Shown here piece by piece: positions 54,192 through 63,233 of a DNA stretch of 64,000 bases. Numbering within the stretch: position 1 is the stretch's first letter; each line of letters opens with the position of its first letter. The position numbers and the translations under genes are program-made. A model generated the notes under the pieces. It saw only the letters and a list, made by a program, of their open reading frames with translations, was not told the DNA's origin and did no database searches. The stretch is from an uncultured Aquimarina sp. GTDB taxonomy: Bacteria > Bacteroidota > Bacteroidia > Flavobacteriales > Flavobacteriaceae. Location of the stretch: contig CANMWA010000008.1 in the NCBI GenBank assembly GCA_947501475.1, positions 186,001-250,000 on the forward strand, given 5' to 3'.

Positions 54192-55158
54192 TTCTATTCA
54201 TTAAGTTTTCACCAAAAAGACGTAAAAGTGATTTTTTATCTTCTGAAATATTCATATCCTTAAGTGCCATAAAAGCTTTTTGAGTATAGGCTTCAATCTC
54301 TTCTCTGGTCGCTTCTTTGGCGCCTGTAGTTTCAAAAAAATATTTTACTGCATTTATTTTATCCGATGGGTCATCTGGATTCAACGAAAACAATCCTTGT
54401 AATTGTTTTTGCTCATCCTTTGAACAAAATTCTAAAGCTTTTAAGTATAAAAATGTCTTTTTATTCTCTATAATATCTCCTCCAACTTGTTTTCCAAAAG
54501 TTTCAGGATCTCCAAACGCATCAAGATAATCATCCTGAAGTTGAAACGCCAATCCTAATAACCTCCCAAAATCATAAATTGATGATTGACAACTCTCTTC
54601 GGCATTTGCAACAATAGCTCCCATTTTTAAAGCAGCTCCAACTAGCACTGCAGTTTTATATTCTATCATTTTGATATATTCAGGAATGGTGACATCATCT
54701 CTAGTTTCAAAATCAATATCATACTGTTGTCCTTCACATACTTCTATTGCCGTTTTGGTAAATAATTTAGCCAGTTTTTTAAACGTATCTCCTTCATAGC
54801 TTTCAAATAACTGATATGCATTAATAAGCATCGCATCGCCAGAAAGAATCCCTGTATTAATATCCCATTTTTCATGAACGGTTTCTTTACCTCTTCGTAG
54901 TGGAGCTGCATCCATAATATCATCATGAATTAAAGAAAAGTTATGAAAAACTTCGACAGCAAGAGCAGCATCTAAAGCATTGTTATAGGACCCTCCAAAA
55001 ATCTCAGAAGCCATTAAGACCAACGTTGGTCTTAACCGCTTACCACCCAAAGCTAATATATAATTAATGGGCTCATACAAGTTTTTTGGTTCTTTGGTAG
55101 TGGTTTTCTGGGTTAGATATTCTAAAAAATATCCTTGATAATCTGAAATTGTATGCAC
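54184..55158 (-). CDS. Polyprenyl (geranylgeranyl/farnesyl) diphosphate synthase
   Basis: This 324-residue trans-isoprenyl diphosphate synthase has the first Asp-rich motif DDIMDAAPLRRG and the second Asp-rich motif DDYLDAFGD, both binding magnesium-diphosphate. The GGKRLRPTLVLMASE segment is also family-typical. It condenses isopentenyl diphosphate with an allylic primer, downstream of the mevalonate steps encoded at 46-48.6 kb. The chain length (C15, C20 or longer) cannot be fixed from the window. Confidence 0.93.
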   Translation of the reverse strand: MHTISDYQGYFLEYLTQKTTTKEPKNLYEPINYILALGGKRLRPTLVLMASEIFGGSYNNALDAALAVEVFHNFSLIHDDIMDAAPLRRGKETVHEKWDINTGILSGDAMLINAYQLFESYEGDTFKKLAKLFTKTAIEVCEGQQYDIDFETRDDVTIPEYIKMIEYKTAVLVGAALKMGAIVANAEESCQSSIYDFGRLLGLAFQLQDDYLDAFGDPETFGKQVGGDIIENKKTFLYLKALEFCSKDEQKQLQGLFSLNPDDPSDKINAVKYFFETTGAKEATREEIEAYTQKAFMALKDMNISEDKKSLLRLFGENLMNRSV

Positions 55159-55323
55159 AGTAATTTTTTATGCTAAGGTAAAATAAAATTTGAGATCAGT
55201 ATTTCAATTTTTTGTCCAAAAATAGCCCCAACATACGTCTCAATATTAATATTTAAAAATTAACATTGTCCCCTTTATTATAAGTAGGTATGTTAAATAA
55301 ATGTAAAACTTAGGAAACTTTTA

Positions 55324-55369
55324 TTGTTTTTTTAGTTTCCATGTGTACATTTGTCAGCATTAGTACACA
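55324..55369 (+). promoter_or_regulatory. Promoter and TetR-type operator of the efflux operon
   Basis: TTG at 55324-55326, a 19-bp spacer and TACATTTG at 55346-55353 match the Bacteroidota promoter consensus. The inverted repeat TGTGTAC (55342-55348) / GTACACA (55363-55369) overlaps the -7 box, as expected for autorepression by the TetR protein encoded just downstream. Confidence 0.7.
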
Positions 55370-55381
55370 ATCACCCCAATA

Positions 55382-55978
55382 ATGAAGGAAAAAATAGTTG
55401 AAAAAGCCAACGATATGTTTTTGAACTTAGGTTTCAAGAGTGTTACTATGGATGATCTTGCCTCTGAGATGGGAATTTCTAAAAAAACTATATATGCGCA
55501 TTTTCAAAACAAAACAAAACTCGTAGAGGCGACTACTCATCATTTATTTTGTAAAATAAGTGATGGTATAAATGCAATTTTAGAAGAAAATTTTGATCCG
55601 ATCGAAGAGTTATATGCTATCAAAACCTTTGTAATGCACCATCTTAAAAATGAAAAAACGGCTCCATTACATCAACTAGAAAAATATTATCCAAAGATAC
55701 ACCAAGGATTAAAAGGAAAGCAATTTGAAGTTTTTCAAAAGTGTGTTGTAGATAATTTAAAAAGAGGGATCGAAAAAGGGGTCTTTAGGAAGAATATTGA
55801 TATTGAATTTATATCTAGGATATATTTTATTGGAACCAATGGAATCAAAGACAAAGCAATGTTTCCTGATGAAATATTTCCAGTAACAAAACTTATGGAT
55901 GATTATCTAGAGTATCATATCCTAGGAATCACCACAGAAAAAGGACGTACAATTTTAAACAATCTTATAAAAGAATAA
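55382..55978 (+). CDS. TetR-family transcriptional regulator
   Basis: This 198-residue regulator has an N-terminal helix-turn-helix (SVTMDDLASEMGISKKTIYA followed by HFQNKTKLVEATT). A helical ligand-binding domain with no recognisable ligand specificity follows. It is the first gene of an efflux operon, 5 bp before the TolC-like gene. It most likely represses its own promoter until an inducing compound binds. Confidence 0.93.
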   Translation: MKEKIVEKANDMFLNLGFKSVTMDDLASEMGISKKTIYAHFQNKTKLVEATTHHLFCKISDGINAILEENFDPIEELYAIKTFVMHHLKNEKTAPLHQLEKYYPKIHQGLKGKQFEVFQKCVVDNLKRGIEKGVFRKNIDIEFISRIYFIGTNGIKDKAMFPDEIFPVTKLMDDYLEYHILGITTEKGRTILNNLIKE

Positions 55979-55983
55979 TACAT

Positions 55984-57345
55984 ATGAAAAACAACCTTTG
56001 GTTACTTTGTTTAGGTTGGATATTCACCACCGCAATGCAAGCGCAACAAGCGTCAACCGATTCTATTTATTCATTTACCTTAGATGAAGCTGTTGAATTT
56101 GCATTAGAAAATAGTTATCAATCTATTAATGCCAGGCGAGATGTTGCAAAAGCATTAAAAAGAAAATGGGAAACTACGGCAGATGGTTTGCCACAACTTG
56201 ATGCTACTATCGATTATCAAAATCAATTAAAACAACCAGTAACTATTTTACCTGGTGAAATAGTTGGAGGAGAAGTCGGAACTTTTGTTCCAGTAATTTT
56301 TGGAGTAAAGCAGCAAGCAACCGCTACAGCTACACTAAGACAACTTATTTTTGATGGATCTTACCTAGTTGGTTTACAGGCAGCAAAAAGCTTTTTACAA
56401 TATAATAATGATGTACAAGAAAAAACACAATTAGAAGTTCGAAAAGGGGTTATTAATGCCTACGGAAGTGTGCTTGTTTCTCAAGAAAGTGTAAAAATCC
56501 TTGAAAATAATGTAGCTACACTCGAAAAAAACTATCTAGAAACAAAAAAAATATTTGAGAATGGCCTTGCCGAAGAAGAAGATGTAGAACAGTTACAGAT
56601 CACATTACTACAGATAAAAAATCAACTTAGTAATACAAAGCGTTTAGAAAAAATAGCTATGCAAATGTTTAATCTTACTATAGGAGTAGATATTAATGTT
56701 AGTACAACACTTTCTGAAACGTTGGATGATTTATCTATGAAAAATATGGATCCGTCAATCACAACAAAACCGTTTATTATTGAAAACAATATCGATTATC
56801 GATTAGCAGAACTTCTTACAGAACAACGACGATTAGAATTAAAATTAGAAAAAAGTAGAGCACTACCCTCTCTATCTGCATTTGTAAATTATGGGACTTC
56901 TGCATTTGATAACGATTTTGTGTTTTTGGATAGTGAAACCCCATGGTTTCAATCATCAATTTTAGGAGCCAGTCTTAACATTCCTATTTTTAGTTCTTTT
57001 AAAAGAAGTGCGAGAACGCAACAAGCAAAAATTGCAGAAGAACAATCAAAAACAGATTTTATTAGGACGCAGAATGAAATACAACTTCAATATGATACTG
57101 CGATAAGTGACTATAAGTTTTCGATAGAGAGTTATGATACAGCAAAGCAAAACTTAACTCTAGCAGAGCGTATCGAGAAAAAGAATCAGATCAAATATTC
57201 TGAAGGCCTTGCCAGTAGTTTTGAATTAAGACAAGCACAGCTGCAATTATATTCTTCGCAAGACGAAATATTAAACGCTATGCTTAATATTATAAATAAG
57301 AAAGCAGCGTTAGAAACGATTTTAAATACACCAAACAATAATTAA
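55984..57345 (+). CDS. TolC-family outer-membrane efflux channel
   Basis: This 453-residue protein has a signal peptide (ending AMQAQ) and two OEP repeats, each with long helices and beta strands. The repeats begin with FTLDEAVEFALENSYQSINA and near YRLAELLTEQRRLELKLEKS. It forms a trimeric channel joining the RND pump to the outside. It is the second gene of the TetR operon, 7 bp before the adaptor gene. Confidence 0.93.
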   Translation: MKNNLWLLCLGWIFTTAMQAQQASTDSIYSFTLDEAVEFALENSYQSINARRDVAKALKRKWETTADGLPQLDATIDYQNQLKQPVTILPGEIVGGEVGTFVPVIFGVKQQATATATLRQLIFDGSYLVGLQAAKSFLQYNNDVQEKTQLEVRKGVINAYGSVLVSQESVKILENNVATLEKNYLETKKIFENGLAEEEDVEQLQITLLQIKNQLSNTKRLEKIAMQMFNLTIGVDINVSTTLSETLDDLSMKNMDPSITTKPFIIENNIDYRLAELLTEQRRLELKLEKSRALPSLSAFVNYGTSAFDNDFVFLDSETPWFQSSILGASLNIPIFSSFKRSARTQQAKIAEEQSKTDFIRTQNEIQLQYDTAISDYKFSIESYDTAKQNLTLAERIEKKNQIKYSEGLASSFELRQAQLQLYSSQDEILNAMLNIINKKAALETILNTPNNN

Positions 57346-57352
57346 TCCAATT

Positions 57353-58519
57353 ATGAAAAAGATATTTACCATAGTATCCATATCACTTCTTATCATTTCA
57401 TGCGGGCAAGATAATACTGCATCTATAGAAAAGATTATAGAAAAAGGTAATCTTGAAGCATTACGTACCAAAAGAACTGAGGTTGTTGCAGCACAACAAT
57501 CTATTGCAGATCAATTACATCAACTTGACGAAGCAATTGCCGCATTGGATTCGGTAAAAAAACTTCCTTTGGTAACCACCATCATGGCAAAGGATACGTT
57601 GTTTAATCACTATTTAGAGCTACAAGGAAATGTAGAAACCAAGAAAAATATAGTCCTTTATCCAGAAATGGGAGGTATTCTTACTCGAGTGTATGTCAAA
57701 AAAGGTCAAAAAGTATCCAAAGGACAATTATTGGCCAGAATTGATGACGGTGGATTGAGTCAACAATTATCTCAGATAGAAGTACAAACCCAATTGGCAA
57801 AAACAACTTTTGATCGCCAAAAAAGACTTTGGGATCAAAAAATCGGTTCAGAAATCCAATATCTAGAGGCAAAAACAAATTTCGAAGCGCAACAAAATGC
57901 AGTAAATCAGATTAAACGCCAATTAGCCAAAACCACTGTAAACGCACCTTTTTCTGGGGTTATTGACGATGTTATTACAGAACAAGGTAGCGTGGTTTCA
58001 CCAGGGCAAAATGCAATCATTCGTATTATTAACTTAGATGATATGTATATCGAAACAGAAGTACCAGAACGTTACATTTCAAATGTTACTGTAGGTAAAG
58101 ATGTACAAGTGTATTTCCCTATTCTCGGAAAAACAATTAACACAAAAATCCGCCAGGTAGGAAACTATATTAATCCAAACAACCGCTCTTTTATGGTAGA
58201 AGTTGGGATTCCGTCTAACGGAGGAACTGTTAAACCAAATCTTACTGCCAAAGTAAAGATCAATGACTACACAAATGATAAAGCGATATTAATTCCGCAA
58301 AGTATACTTTCAGAAAATGCAGATGGGGACCAATACACTTATGTTACTTCTACAAAAGATGCACAAAATATTGCCGAAGCCAAAAGAGTAATTGTACAAA
58401 CAGGAAAAACACAAGGGGATCTTATCGAAATTTTACAAGGTATTAATAGTGGTGATGCTGTTATAAGTGAAGGAGCAAGAAGTGTAAAAGATGGTCAAAA
58501 AGTGAAAATTTTAAACTAA
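57353..58519 (+). CDS. RND efflux periplasmic adaptor subunit
   Basis: This 388-residue membrane fusion protein has a lipoprotein signal (SLLIISC) and an N-terminal coiled-coil stretch. A lipoyl-like domain (VYVKKGQKVSKGQLLARID), an alpha-hairpin, and a beta-barrel with NAPFSGVIDDVITEQGSVVS follow. It links the TolC-like channel to the RND pump in the periplasm. The pump gene starts 6 bp after its stop. Confidence 0.94.
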   Translation: MKKIFTIVSISLLIISCGQDNTASIEKIIEKGNLEALRTKRTEVVAAQQSIADQLHQLDEAIAALDSVKKLPLVTTIMAKDTLFNHYLELQGNVETKKNIVLYPEMGGILTRVYVKKGQKVSKGQLLARIDDGGLSQQLSQIEVQTQLAKTTFDRQKRLWDQKIGSEIQYLEAKTNFEAQQNAVNQIKRQLAKTTVNAPFSGVIDDVITEQGSVVSPGQNAIIRIINLDDMYIETEVPERYISNVTVGKDVQVYFPILGKTINTKIRQVGNYINPNNRSFMVEVGIPSNGGTVKPNLTAKVKINDYTNDKAILIPQSILSENADGDQYTYVTSTKDAQNIAEAKRVIVQTGKTQGDLIEILQGINSGDAVISEGARSVKDGQKVKILN

Positions 58520-58525
58520 AATCCT

Positions 58526-61500
58526 ATGCAAGTCAATAAGAAAAAAGTAGATAAGGAATTTAGATTATCGTCATGGGCAATCGATAATCCAACAACGATC
58601 TATGTCATGATTGGTATATTTTTGTTTTTAGGACTTTCGGCATATTTTTCTATGCCCAGAGAAAGTTTTCCTGAAATCAATGAGACCAAAATTTACATCA
58701 GTGTTCCTTATCCAGGAAATACTGCAGAGGATATAGAACGATTAATTGTTGACCCTTTAGAAGATAAATTAAAAAATGTAAGTGGCGTAGTCGAAATCAC
58801 TTCTACTTCTCAAGAGGATTATGCTATTATTACGGTAGAATTTGAAGAGGATATGTCTGTACCTGAAGCTAAACAAAAGGTAAAAGACGAGGTAGATTCT
58901 GAAAAAGCAAATGAAGATTGGCCAACATTTAATAGTGCCAAGGTAGAACCCAATGTTTTTGATTTGAGTATTTCTGAAGAAACTCCGATCATGAATATCA
59001 ATATTACAGGAGATTATCCAGTAGAGAAATTAAAAGAGTATGCAGAATATCTAGAGGATGAAATAGGAGATCTTTCTGAAATCAAAAAAGCGGATATTCG
59101 GGGGGCACAAGAAAAAGAAGTGGCTGTAGCTGTAGATATCTACAAAATGATGGCTGCCAAAGTAAGTTTTGATGATGTTATTAATACCATTCGCAATGGT
59201 AATATGACCATGTCTGCAGGAAACATGATTGCTAGTGGTCAAAGACGTACTATAAGGATCCTTGGAGAAATAGACAATCCTTCTGCACTTGATGGTTTCG
59301 TAGTAAAATCTCAGAACGGTGCAGTATATCTTCGGGATATTGCAAAAGTAACTTTTAAAGAAGAAGACAAAACTACATACGCTAGAGAATATGGTAAAAA
59401 TGTTGTCATGTTGGATGTTAAAAAACGTTCAGGAAAAAACATGATCGAAGCCGTAGAAAAGATAGGTCTTATCTTAGAAGATGCCAAAGAAAATGTATTT
59501 CCAAAAGATCTAAAAATTAGTGTTGCCAATGACCAATCTGAAAAGACCATTAATCAAGTAGATGATTTGGTGAACAATATTATTTTCGGGATTATACTGG
59601 TTGTAGGTGTATTAATGTTCTTTTTAGGATTCAGAAATGCACTTTTTGTAGGGTTTGCGATCCCAATGTCGATGTTTATGTCCTTTATGATTTTATCTGC
59701 TTTAGGGTATACGATGAATACGATGATTCTCTTTGCTTTGATTATGGGATTAGGGATGTTGGTTGACAATGGTATTGTGGTGGTAGAAAATGTATATCGA
59801 TTGATGGAAGAAGAAGGCATGTCTCGTATCGAAGCAGCCAAAAAAGGTATCGGTGAAATTGCATTTCCTATCATTATTTCTACAGCTACCACTGTAGCAG
59901 CATTTATACCTCTTGGTATGTGGCCAGGGGTTATGGGCGAGTTTATGATCTATTTCCCGATTACACTTTCTGTCGTATTAGGTTCTTCATTATTTGTCGC
60001 AATCTTTATTAACGCAATGTTGGTTTCTCAATTTATGGAGGTTGGAGAAAAGGTATTGTCTTTGAAACAACTGATACGATTAACTATCATTCTAGGAGGC
60101 ATCGGAATCTTTATTTTGATTGTTGGTGGAGCCGTAAAAGGGCTGGGAACACTTATGATATTTACTGCAGCTATGTTTTGGGTATATAAATATGTACTCA
60201 AAGGAGCTGCTAATTTCTTTCAAAAAAGAATTCTGGCTTGGCTTGAAGATAAATACCAACGTTTTTTAACCTATGCTTTAAAAGGGTGGAGAGCCTATAC
60301 ATTTACCTTTGGCACCTTTATATTGTTATTTATTGTCTTTGCAATGTTTGGAGCTTCTGTTGGAAGTCAACGTACCAAGGTAGAGTTTTTCCCTGATAAC
60401 AAACCCAACCAAATTATTGTATACATAGAGTATCCGCAAGGAACTGATATCGATAAAACCAATGCAATTACCAAAGAAATTGAACAACGTGTATATGCAG
60501 TAGTTAATGATAAAGAATATATTGAAGATAGTGCTGATTATAATTTCCTTGTAGAATCTGCTGTTTCTCAAGTAGGAGAAGGTGCCGGTAATCCCCAAAC
60601 CGATGGAGGAAGTAATGCCGAGATGCCTCACCGTGCTAAGATTACGGCTACGATGCGTGAATTTAAATATAGAAAAGGAAAAGATTCTGAACTACTACGT
60701 CAAAAAGTTCAAGAAACCCTAAAAGGGATTTATCCTGGGATTGCTATTTCTGTAGAAAAGGATGCTGTAGGCCCTCCTGCAGGGTACCCAATCAATGTTG
60801 AAATTGAGGGTCCAAACTACGATGAGTTGATCAATATCGCAGAGCAAATGCGAAATTTTATCAATGAAAAAAATATACCTGGGATCGAAGAACTAAAAAT
60901 CGATGTGAATAAAGGAAAACCTGCCATGCAAGTGGTCGTTGATCGTGAAAAAGCAGGAGAATTAGGTGTCTCTGCTGGCCAGGTAGGTAACCAATTACGT
61001 CGCTCTATTTTTGGTGAAAAAGCAGGGGTGTATAAAAAAGACGGAGAAGATTATGATATCTATGTTCGTTTTAATGAAGAGAACAGATATAATACCAGCG
61101 CTATATTTAATCAAAATATCACCTTTAGAGATCAAGCTAGCGGAAAGTTAAAAGAAATTCCTGTTTCGACAGTAGCTTCGCATAAGAACACATCATCTTT
61201 TAGTGCCATTAAGCATAAGGATACTAAAAGAGTAGTAACTGTGTATTCTGGATTGCAACCTGGGTATACCGATGCAGGAGCTATTGTATCTCAAATCCAA
61301 ACAGAAATGGCTAGTTTTACCGAATTGCCTAGAGGTGTTAAGATTGACTATACCGGTCAGATAGAAGAGCAAAACAAACAAATGGCTTTCTTGATGGGAG
61401 CATTTTTCTCTGGATTAGGGCTTATCATGTTGATTCTTGTTTTTCAGTTTAGTTCTATTTCTAAACCTACGATCATCATGATTGCAATCTTCTTGAGTTT

Positions 61501-62026
61501 TATTGGTGTTTTTGGAGGGATTATTGCAACAGGAGCTTCTTTTGTGATTATGATGACCATGATGGGTATTATCTCACTTGCTGGTATCGTTGTAAACAAT
61601 GGTGTGGTACTGCTGGATTATACTCAGCTCTTAATAGATCGAAAAAAGGTAGAGCTTAATGTACCCGATGATCAATTATTACCTAATGAAGAGGTCATGA
61701 AACTCATTATTAGAGGTGGTAGAGCTCGTTTAAGACCCGTATTATTAACGGCCATTACAACCGTATTAGGGTTAATACCATTAGCCATTGGGTTTAACTT
61801 AGACTTTTTCTCATTATTTAGTACTGGGGATCCTAAGATATATATAGGAGGTGATAATGTAATTTTTTGGGGACCACTAGCCTGGACCGTAATCTACGGA
61901 TTGATTATCGCCACCTTCCTTACTTTAATTATAGTACCCTGTTTATTCTTTATTGTAAACAGATTTAAGGTTAGGTTTTATAAAAAGAAAGTTGTAGCAG
62001 TTCCTGTAACTACTGCAACCACATAG
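58526..62026 (+). CDS. RND-family efflux pump permease
   Basis: This 1166-residue resistance-nodulation-division pump is longer than AcrB because of loop and tail insertions. The first membrane helix precedes SVPYPGNTAEDIERLIVDPL, and the second membrane bundle holds the proton-relay region (GLGMLVDNGIVVVENVYRLM). A second copy of the fold follows (SLAGIVVNNGVVLLDYTQLL, GGRARLRPVLLTAITTVLGL). It exports drugs, lipids or other molecules with the adaptor and TolC-like products. The substrate is not predictable. It is the last gene of the operon. Confidence 0.95.
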   Translation: MQVNKKKVDKEFRLSSWAIDNPTTIYVMIGIFLFLGLSAYFSMPRESFPEINETKIYISVPYPGNTAEDIERLIVDPLEDKLKNVSGVVEITSTSQEDYAIITVEFEEDMSVPEAKQKVKDEVDSEKANEDWPTFNSAKVEPNVFDLSISEETPIMNINITGDYPVEKLKEYAEYLEDEIGDLSEIKKADIRGAQEKEVAVAVDIYKMMAAKVSFDDVINTIRNGNMTMSAGNMIASGQRRTIRILGEIDNPSALDGFVVKSQNGAVYLRDIAKVTFKEEDKTTYAREYGKNVVMLDVKKRSGKNMIEAVEKIGLILEDAKENVFPKDLKISVANDQSEKTINQVDDLVNNIIFGIILVVGVLMFFLGFRNALFVGFAIPMSMFMSFMILSALGYTMNTMILFALIMGLGMLVDNGIVVVENVYRLMEEEGMSRIEAAKKGIGEIAFPIIISTATTVAAFIPLGMWPGVMGEFMIYFPITLSVVLGSSLFVAIFINAMLVSQFMEVGEKVLSLKQLIRLTIILGGIGIFILIVGGAVKGLGTLMIFTAAMFWVYKYVLKGAANFFQKRILAWLEDKYQRFLTYALKGWRAYTFTFGTFILLFIVFAMFGASVGSQRTKVEFFPDNKPNQIIVYIEYPQGTDIDKTNAITKEIEQRVYAVVNDKEYIEDSADYNFLVESAVSQVGEGAGNPQTDGGSNAEMPHRAKITATMREFKYRKGKDSELLRQKVQETLKGIYPGIAISVEKDAVGPPAGYPINVEIEGPNYDELINIAEQMRNFINEKNIPGIEELKIDVNKGKPAMQVVVDREKAGELGVSAGQVGNQLRRSIFGEKAGVYKKDGEDYDIYVRFNEENRYNTSAIFNQNITFRDQASGKLKEIPVSTVASHKNTSSFSAIKHKDTKRVVTVYSGLQPGYTDAGAIVSQIQTEMASFTELPRGVKIDYTGQIEEQNKQMAFLMGAFFSGLGLIMLILVFQFSSISKPTIIMIAIFLSFIGVFGGIIATGASFVIMMTMMGIISLAGIVVNNGVVLLDYTQLLIDRKKVELNVPDDQLLPNEEVMKLIIRGGRARLRPVLLTAITTVLGLIPLAIGFNLDFFSLFSTGDPKIYIGGDNVIFWGPLAWTVIYGLIIATFLTLIIVPCLFFIVNRFKVRFYKKKVVAVPVTTATT

Positions 62027-62047
62027 GGATATGTAAAATTGATTGAG

Positions 62048-62076
62048 AAACGCCGCAATATTTGCGGCGTTTTTTG
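62048..62076 (+). terminator. Strong intrinsic terminator of the efflux operon
   Basis: AAACGCCGCAA, loop TAT, and TTGCGGCGTTT form an 11-bp stem followed by more T. It is 21 bp after the pump stop. Confidence 0.93.
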
Positions 62077-62160
62077 TTTCATAAGGGTTTCTCTTCTCTA
62101 CCAAAAAACCTGTAGCTCTATACGTTACTTCTTACTATTTCATAAGTGTGTTTTTTATCG

Positions 62161-62177
62161 GTCTCAAAAAATGAGAC
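62161..62177. promoter_or_regulatory. Small hairpin or operator upstream of the repeat protein
   Basis: GTCTCA and TGAGAC form a perfect 6-bp inverted repeat around five A. It lies about 70 bp before the next start codon. It may be an operator or part of the 5' leader; no partner regulator is identifiable. Confidence 0.35.
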
Positions 62178-62249
62178 AAAGAACAGGTAATATTACACTG
62201 TGAAAACAACACTTCTAACCAAAATTGAATAAAATAGTAATACTCAATT

Positions 62250-63221
62250 ATGAAAAAAGTTATCTTTTTATGTCTTTTGAGCGCATTGAATTTTAATCTG
62301 AATGCTCAATTTACTTTTAGCAATAACCAAGCTACTACCAATAACGAAATTGTAGCTCCCGTATTAAGGTTAAGCAATGAAATAAGAGTTGCGAACACAT
62401 TTGCAGCTAATGATCCATCTATAGGAACACTTGACAACTCTGCTTACGGTATTAACATTAGTAAAACGCATGGTATTGGGTTTGCCTTTAACGGTTCTCA
62501 TAAAACAATTATAGATCCTAATGGCGAAATTATAACTCCTGTATTAAGGATAAGTAATGAGATAAGAGTTGCAAATACATTTGCTGCCAATGACCCGATA
62601 ATTGGCACACTTGACAATACAGGCTACGGAATCAATATAAGTAAAACACATGGTATAGGGTTTGCCTTTAATGGTTCTCATAAAACTATAATAGATCCCA
62701 ATGGCGAAATTATAGCTCCTGTATTAAGGGTAAGTAATGAAATAAGAGTTGCGAATACATTTGCTGCCAATGATCCTGCAATTGGTACCCTTGACAATAC
62801 AGGCTACGGAATCAATATTCACAAAACCAATGGTATCGGATTTGCTTTTAATGGAACCCATAAAATGTTTTTTAAACCTAATGGAAATGTCTCAATCATA
62901 GGCAAGTTAGAAACGAAAGAAATTAAGGTGTCTACTACTCCAACAGCAGATTTCGTTTTTGAAGAAACTTACGAGCTTCCTAGTCTAGATTTTATTGAAA
63001 AACATATCAAAGAAAATAAGCATTTACCAGAGATTGCTTCAGCAAAAGAAATGAAAGCCAATGGAGTTAACATTGGAAACTTCCAAATACAATTACTTCA
63101 AAAAATTGAAGAACTCACCCTATATACAATAGCACAAGAGAAGAAAATTAAAGAGTTACAAGATCAAAATAAAAGAATCAAGGTTATAGAACAAAAACTA
63201 GAACTTTTACTAAAAAACTAA
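62250..63221 (+). CDS. Secreted repeat protein with coiled-coil end
   Basis: This 323-residue protein has a signal peptide (ending LNAQF). Three tandem 60-residue repeats cover residues 30-210 (each beginning near PVLRLSNEIRVANTF and ending DPNGEI). A linker and a C-terminal domain with LPSLDFIEKHIKENKHLPEI follow, then a coiled coil. The C-terminal part resembles the end of tail-fibre-like and surface proteins of Flavobacteria. The same kind of domain may follow in the next gene, which is cut by the window end. It is probably surface-exposed. Confidence 0.75.
   Translation: MKKVIFLCLLSALNFNLNAQFTFSNNQATTNNEIVAPVLRLSNEIRVANTFAANDPSIGTLDNSAYGINISKTHGIGFAFNGSHKTIIDPNGEIITPVLRISNEIRVANTFAANDPIIGTLDNTGYGINISKTHGIGFAFNGSHKTIIDPNGEIIAPVLRVSNEIRVANTFAANDPAIGTLDNTGYGINIHKTNGIGFAFNGTHKMFFKPNGNVSIIGKLETKEIKVSTTPTADFVFEETYELPSLDFIEKHIKENKHLPEIASAKEMKANGVNIGNFQIQLLQKIEELTLYTIAQEKKIKELQDQNKRIKVIEQKLELLLKN
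62341..62880 (+). repeat. Three tandem 180-bp coding repeats
   Basis: GTATTAAGG starts at 62361, 62541 and 62721, exactly 180 bp apart, and most of each unit is conserved at the DNA level. The units encode the 60-residue protein repeats. The third unit diverges toward its end. Confidence 0.85.
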
Positions 63222-63233
63222 CAACTAACTATC

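Noticed and set aside
62341..62880. CRISPR-like array
   Set aside because: The repeats are 180 bp, in frame and translate to 60-residue protein repeats.
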